Shown here piece after piece: positions 60,748 through 64,000 of a stretch of 64,000 nt of DNA; positions within the stretch are counted from its first letter, which is position 1; each line of letters starts with the position of its first letter. The translations under genes and the position numbers were made by a program. The stretch covers positions 124,001 to 188,000 of the forward strand of contig NZ_FOOQ01000002.1 of NCBI RefSeq assembly GCF_900113245.1, given 5' to 3'. This DNA is from Halopelagius inordinatus (GTDB taxonomy: Archaea > Halobacteriota > Halobacteria > Halobacteriales > Haloferacaceae). The notes under the pieces are model-generated. The model was not told the origin of the DNA and did not search any database. It worked only from the letters and a program-made list of their open reading frames with translations.

Positions 60748-60755
60748 CAAAAAAA
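60748..60755 (-). terminator. T-run terminator of the rnj-idsA operon
   Basis: Minus strand GGGCTTTTTTTGTCG with seven T, about 20 nt after the idsA stop. It separates the operon from the regulator gene. Confidence 0.65.
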
Positions 60756-60775
60756 GCCCGACTGCAGCGCCGACG

Positions 60776-61822
60776 TCAGTAGCCGCGCGTGATGAGGTAG
60801 TCGGCGATGTCGCGCAGGAGCGACCGAGCCTCGTTGTCGGGGAGGACTTCGAGGTGGTCTTTCGCTCTGTCGGTGAGTTCTTGGGCCTTCTCGCGGGCGA
60901 AGTCGATAGAGCCGGCGTCGTCGAGTTCGGAGACCGCCTCTTCGACCGCCGCTTCCGTCACGTCGTCGATGTCCGACGCGTCGAGGAGGCCGTCGACGTC
61001 GACGCCCTGTTGCCGGGCGTGGAGCGTGATCATGGTCTCTTTGTTCTCGACGAGGTCCGAGCCGCGCTGTTTGCCGAGTTTCTCCGACGGCACCGTCAGA
61101 TCCAACACGTCGTCTTGAATCTGGAACGCACAGCCCGAATCGATGCCGTACCGGTAGAGCGCTTCGACCACGTCGTCGCTGGCGCCCATCAAGACGCCCG
61201 CCGTCGCCGCCGCGGCGCCGTAGAGGACGGCCGTCTTCAGCTCTATCATCTCGAGATACTCGTCGGGCAACACCTCGGTCCGTCGTTCGAACTCGACGTC
61301 GATGGCCTGCCCCTCACAGATCTGCGTACAGGTGGTCGCGAGCATGCGGACGGCCTCGAGTCCGTTCTCGGGGTCTGCGCCCGTGTGCGTCATCAGCTCG
61401 AACGCCTTCGCGTAGAGCGTGTCACCCGCGAGGATGGCCGTCTCCGTGTCGTACTCTTTGTGAACTGCGGGGACGCCGCGACGGAGGTCGTCGTCGTCCA
61501 TGATGTCGTCGTGGATGAGCGTGAACGACTGGATGACCTCGATGCTCGCGGCGGCGGTCATCACGTCTATCTCGCGGGAGTCGAGTGACGGAAACGCACG
61601 GTAGTCCGCAGAGAGGGGTTCGACGTCCGCGAGCGCCTCCGCCGTGAGGAGCGTCACGGTCGGTCGGAGGCGCTTGCCGCCCGCCTGAAGCAGGTAGCGC
61701 GTCGCCTCGTAGAGCCGCTGTGGCTCTTCCAGCGGGATATCCTCGTCCAATGCGTCGTTGACGAGTTCGCGCCGCTGTTTGACCGCTTCGAGCACCCGTT
61801 CCTCCGTCGCTTCCGAGTTCAT
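60776..61822 (-). CDS. idsA: Geranylgeranyl/farnesyl diphosphate synthase (IdsA)
   Basis: Prenyltransferase making the C15-C25 chains of archaeal lipids (348 aa). The first Asp-rich motif is LIHDDIMDDDDLRRG (about 103-117), with four acidic residues after the first DD. The second is QIQDDVLDL (about 233-241). FTLIHDDIMDDDDL, GGKRLRPTV (about 48-56) and GDTLYAKAFELM fit. It lies 1 nt from the RNase J stop and shares its operon. This pairing is conserved in several archaea. Confidence 0.96.
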   Translation of the reverse strand: MNSEATEERVLEAVKQRRELVNDALDEDIPLEEPQRLYEATRYLLQAGGKRLRPTVTLLTAEALADVEPLSADYRAFPSLDSREIDVMTAAASIEVIQSFTLIHDDIMDDDDLRRGVPAVHKEYDTETAILAGDTLYAKAFELMTHTGADPENGLEAVRMLATTCTQICEGQAIDVEFERRTEVLPDEYLEMIELKTAVLYGAAAATAGVLMGASDDVVEALYRYGIDSGCAFQIQDDVLDLTVPSEKLGKQRGSDLVENKETMITLHARQQGVDVDGLLDASDIDDVTEAAVEEAVSELDDAGSIDFAREKAQELTDRAKDHLEVLPDNEARSLLRDIADYLITRGY

Positions 61823-61823
61823 C

Positions 61824-63176
61824 TTACTCCACCAGCTGGATCATGTTCCCGTTGCGCGTGACGTGAAGGTCACGACCCAACGCGTAGCCCTGCGACTCAC
61901 AGAGGTCCACGTACGGCGCGAAGCCTTTGAGGTTCTGGTGAGCCGGGATGATGTGCTGGGGCTGAAGCGCGTCGAGCATCTCGAAGTGTCCCTCCTCGCG
62001 CAGGTGGCCCGAGACGTGGATTTCGTCGTAGATGCGAGCGCCCTGCATCTTCAGGAGGCGTTCGGACTGGTAGCGCTGGCCCTCGTTCGTCGGCTCCGGG
62101 ATGACGCGCGCCGAGAAGATGACCTTGTCGCCGTTCTCGATTTCGTACGGCGTCTCGCCGCGGCCCATCCGAGTGAGCATCGCGCGCGGTTCGCCCTGGT
62201 GGCCCGTGACGATGGGCAGGTAGTTCTCTTTGCCCTCCTTCATGATTCGCTTGAACGCCCGGTCGACGGACTTACGGTGGCCGTACATGCCGACGTCGTC
62301 CGGAATGTCGACGAAGCCGAGGCGTTCTGCGGTTCCGGAGTACTTCTCCATCGACCGACCCAAGAGGACGGGCTGGCGGCCGATGTCCTTCGCGAACTCG
62401 ACGAGGGACTTCACGCGGGCGATATGAGAGGAGAACGTCGTCGCCACGATGCCGCCGTCGTAGTCCTCGATGCTCGTCATCACGTCTTTGAGGTGACGGC
62501 GCGCGACGGACTCGGAGGGCGTTCGACCCTTCCGTCCGGCGTTCGTGCAGTCCTCGATGTAACAGAGGACGCCCTCGCCCTCGCGACCGATTTCGCGGAA
62601 GCGCTTCATGTCGATGGGGTCCCCGAGGACCGGCGTGTGGTCCATCCGCTTGTCGAGGCCGTAGACGACGGCTCCCTCCGGCGTGTGGAGGACGGGGTTG
62701 ATGGCGTCGATGATGGAGTGAGTCACGTTGACGAACTCCAGTTCGACCTGCTCCGAGTCCCCGATGGACATCGTCTCGCCCGCGCTCATCTTCACCAGGT
62801 CGTTGCCGACGTTGAACTTGTTCTCGCCTTCGACCTGCTGTTTCACCAGTTCGATGGTAAAGGGCGTGGCCACGATGGGCGCATCGTAGCGGTGGGCCAG
62901 TTTGGAGATGGCACCGATGTGGTCGAGGTGGCCGTGTGTCGGAACGATGGCCTTCACGTCGCCCTCTAAGTCCGACATGATGCGGTCGTCCGGAATCGCA
63001 CCCATGTCGATGAGGTCGAGACTGTGCATCTTTTCGGTCTCCACGTTGTCGTGGATGAGAACCTGAGACAGGTTCAGGCCCATGTCGAAGACGACGACGT
63101 CGTCGCCCGCGCGAACGGCCGTCATCTGTCGACCGACTTCTTCGTATCCGCCGATTGTCGCAATTTCGATTTCCAT
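61824..63176 (-). CDS. RNase J family beta-CASP ribonuclease
   Basis: 5'-3' exoribonuclease of archaea, with endonuclease activity in some members (450 aa). MBL motif [12 protein letters not shown] (about 76-87), conserved [31 protein letters not shown], then the beta-CASP motifs [11 protein letters not shown] (about 249-259), [15 protein letters not shown] (about 317-331) and [16 protein letters not shown] 63176 gives [18 protein letters not shown]; the frame extends five codons further upstream. It is the first gene of rnj-idsA. Confidence 0.93.
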   Translation of the reverse strand: MEIEIATIGGYEEVGRQMTAVRAGDDVVVFDMGLNLSQVLIHDNVETEKMHSLDLIDMGAIPDDRIMSDLEGDVKAIVPTHGHLDHIGAISKLAHRYDAPIVATPFTIELVKQQVEGENKFNVGNDLVKMSAGETMSIGDSEQVELEFVNVTHSIIDAINPVLHTPEGAVVYGLDKRMDHTPVLGDPIDMKRFREIGREGEGVLCYIEDCTNAGRKGRTPSESVARRHLKDVMTSIEDYDGGIVATTFSSHIARVKSLVEFAKDIGRQPVLLGRSMEKYSGTAERLGFVDIPDDVGMYGHRKSVDRAFKRIMKEGKENYLPIVTGHQGEPRAMLTRMGRGETPYEIENGDKVIFSARVIPEPTNEGQRYQSERLLKMQGARIYDEIHVSGHLREEGHFEMLDALQPQHIIPAHQNLKGFAPYVDLCESQGYALGRDLHVTRNGNMIQLVE

Positions 63177-63390
63177 TGTTGGTCCGAGCATTGAAAGCCA
63201 CAGTCGTGGCGCGGTTGCTCACGTAAACGTCCCGTCGGTGGGCGTCGTCCAGCCGCAAATCGGCCGGACGCTCCCGTGGGACCGAACGGCCCCGGCGTCT
63301 TACAGCGCGTCGGTCGTCGGTCCCGCGTGCGGCGGTCGCATCCGCCGCACTTACCCGCGGGAATCTCGGTACGTGAGGCTACACGCCGGG

Positions 63391-63400
63391 GTATTAAAAA
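63391..63400 (+). promoter_or_regulatory. Orphan TATA-like box upstream of a candidate small ORF
   Basis: GTATTAAAAA in a GC-rich gap, about 21 nt before the GTG at 63417. Its spacing fits a haloarchaeal leaderless promoter. Confidence 0.45.
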
Positions 63401-63416
63401 CTACGTGGGTTGTCTC

Positions 63417-63575
63417 GTGCGCGTCGACGACCTGTTCGACCAGTTTCCGGTCATGTTCGTCGTCACCCGGCCCGAGTCGTCCGACGACACACGCGGGCGA
63501 ACACGTCTCCGTGACCGACCGAGAGGGGGCGGAAGCGTCGTCACGCTCCGAATACCGGCTCCAGGCGGCGACTGA
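63417..63575 (+). CDS. Candidate small protein, 52 aa
   Basis: GTG start at 63417, reading VRVDDLFDQFPVMFVVTRPE and then a basic, Gly-rich tail. The first 20 residues look protein-like, with a hydrophobic segment after an acidic turn, while the tail does not. It lies about 75 nt before lsm on the same strand. It could instead be a leader RNA or noise. Confidence 0.3.
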   Translation: MRVDDLFDQFPVMFVVTRPESSDDTRGRTRLRDRPRGGGSVVTLRIPAPGGD

Positions 63576-63620
63576 ACCGGTATGCGCGAACGAACGTCCG
63601 GTATCGTCGGGTTCGGCACA

Positions 63621-63627
63621 TTTAATA
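63621..63627 (+). promoter_or_regulatory. TATA box of lsm-rpl37e
   Basis: TTTAATA centred 27 nt before the lsm ATG at 63651, with a purine-rich GGCACA before it. The transcript is probably leaderless. Confidence 0.6.
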
Positions 63628-63650
63628 CCGAAACGGGATGCGTCTGTGTC

Positions 63651-63887
63651 ATGAGCGGACGACCCCTAGACGTGCTCGAGGCTTCTCTGACGGAGCCTGT
63701 CACGGTCAATCTCAAGGACGGGAGCGCATACTACGGCACACTCGCCGGGTACGACCAACACATGAACGTCGTTCTCGAACCGCCCGAGGCGGACGAGGAA
63801 GACGACGTTCTCGGCGAGATAGAGCTCACCCCGGTCGAAGACACAACGATTATACGCGGCGATAACGTCGTCACAATCAAAGCATGA
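63651..63887 (+). CDS. lsm: Sm-like archaeal protein (Lsm)
   Basis: RNA-binding Sm-fold protein (78 aa), which forms rings and binds U-rich RNA, tRNA and sRNAs in haloarchaea. Sm1 motif: [20 protein letters not shown] (about 16-35), [13 protein letters not shown]; Sm2: [14 protein letters not shown] (65-78) with the IRGxxV motif. ATG 63651 is preferred; the frame extends 23 residues further but lies upstream of the TATA box. The stop overlaps the rpl37e start (ATGA), a pairing known in haloarchaea. Confidence 0.95.
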   Translation: MSGRPLDVLEASLTEPVTVNLKDGSAYYGTLAGYDQHMNVVLEPPEADEEDDVLGEIELTPVEDTTIIRGDNVVTIKA

Positions 63888-64000
63888 CGGGCGCAGGAAC
63901 CCCAAGCCAAGGCAAGAAGAACAAGACGACGCACGTGAAGTGCCGTCGCTGCGGCGAGAAGTCCTACCACAGCAGAAAGAAGGTCTGTTCGTCTTGCGGC
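63884..64000 (+). CDS. rpl37e: 50S ribosomal protein eL37 (3'-truncated by window end)
   Basis: Zinc-binding large-subunit protein. The first 39 residues are visible: [20 protein letters not shown], then [19 protein letters not shown], giving two CxxC pairs. It overlaps lsm by 4 nt and would be cotranscribed. The rest lies beyond the window. Confidence 0.95.
   Translation, partial: MTGAGTPSQGKKNKTTHVKCRRCGEKSYHSRKKVCSSCG

Larger units (their letters stand above)
63177..63650. other. Intergenic region between RNase J and lsm
   Basis: A 474-nt gap. On the minus strand GGCTTTCAATG (63190-63200) may be the RNase J promoter. On the plus strand there are two clear TATA-like boxes: GTATTAAAAA (63391-63400) and TTTAATA (63621-63627, the lsm promoter). 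The first box has no annotated gene at its expected start, so it may drive a short ORF or an RNA. Confidence 0.55.

Overview
The window is a GC-rich, gene-dense piece of a haloarchaeal chromosome. The evidence is acidic, Asp/Glu-rich proteins, archaeal-type ribosomal proteins and RNA polymerase subunits (RpoD, RpoN, RpoK, RpoF), HalOD1 domains, mevalonate-pathway enzymes, and many leaderless genes with a TATA-like box about 27 nt before the start codon. The content and order recall the Haloferax/Halogeometricum group (Haloferacales); this is a judgement from memory, not a search. Nearly everything is core genome. I see no insertion sequence, provirus, CRISPR array or toxin-antitoxin pair.

Layout. 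1-3.3 kb: the end of an ABC exporter and a membrane protein. 3.4-9.6 kb: a potassium-channel-like protein, a HalOD1 protein, a UDG-family protein, Mrp/ApbC, MoaA, a rubredoxin-like protein and a thioredoxin-like protein. 9.8-16.1 kb: two translation/transcription operons, each headed by a class II tRNA: tRNA-Ser(GCT)-rps13-rps4-rps11-rpoD, and tRNA-Leu(CAG)-rpl18e-rpl13-rps9-rpoN-rpoK-eno-rps2. 16.2-28.5 kb: a rhodanese-MBL fusion, VOC and DUF2342-like proteins, a Dna2-like nuclease-helicase, an Lhr-like helicase, an MBL hydrolase, a Tat lipoprotein and several small proteins. 28.6-32.1 kb: isopentenyl phosphate kinase, mevalonate kinase and an M42 peptidase. 32.2-36.9 kb: rpl11, then rpl1-rpl10-rpl12, a TctA-like permease, and a zinc-ribbon microprotein with aEF-1beta. 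37.2-44.8 kb: a methionine/cysteine gene (cystathionine gamma-synthase type), rpl21e-rpoF-DUF655, ksgA, mscS, a HemK-type methylase and a split MetE pair. 45-48.1 kb: a Tat-exported cupredoxin and the minus-strand rpl7ae-rps28e-rpl24e-ndk operon. 48.4-51.6 kb: tmcA, a zinc microprotein and a wHTH-GNAT protein. 51.7-56.8 kb: an electron-transfer flavoprotein cluster (fixA-fixB-fixCX) with a ferredoxin. 56.9-64 kb: DUF456, a cyclase, gltX, a FilR1-type regulator, rnj-idsA, and the start of lsm-rpl37e.

How the genes work together. Translation dominates: ribosomal proteins, RNA polymerase subunits, rRNA and tRNA modification (KsgA, TmcA), GluRS, aEF-1beta and RNase J. Isoprenoid lipid synthesis is represented by mvk, ipk and idsA, which in many archaea sit directly after rps2 but here lie at three separate places. 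The fix cluster and its ferredoxin suggest flavin-based electron transfer to quinone.

I found no clearly new multi-gene system. The most useful leads are regulatory: a structured rpl7ae leader whose outer helix ends at the start codon; a 16-bp motif shared by the fixA and ferredoxin promoters; a 23-bp promoter block shared by rpl11 and the zinc-ribbon/aEF-1beta operon; and orphan hairpins or mini-ORFs in intergenic DNA. The split MetE pair, in which one half has lost its zinc ligands, is the best protein-level lead.
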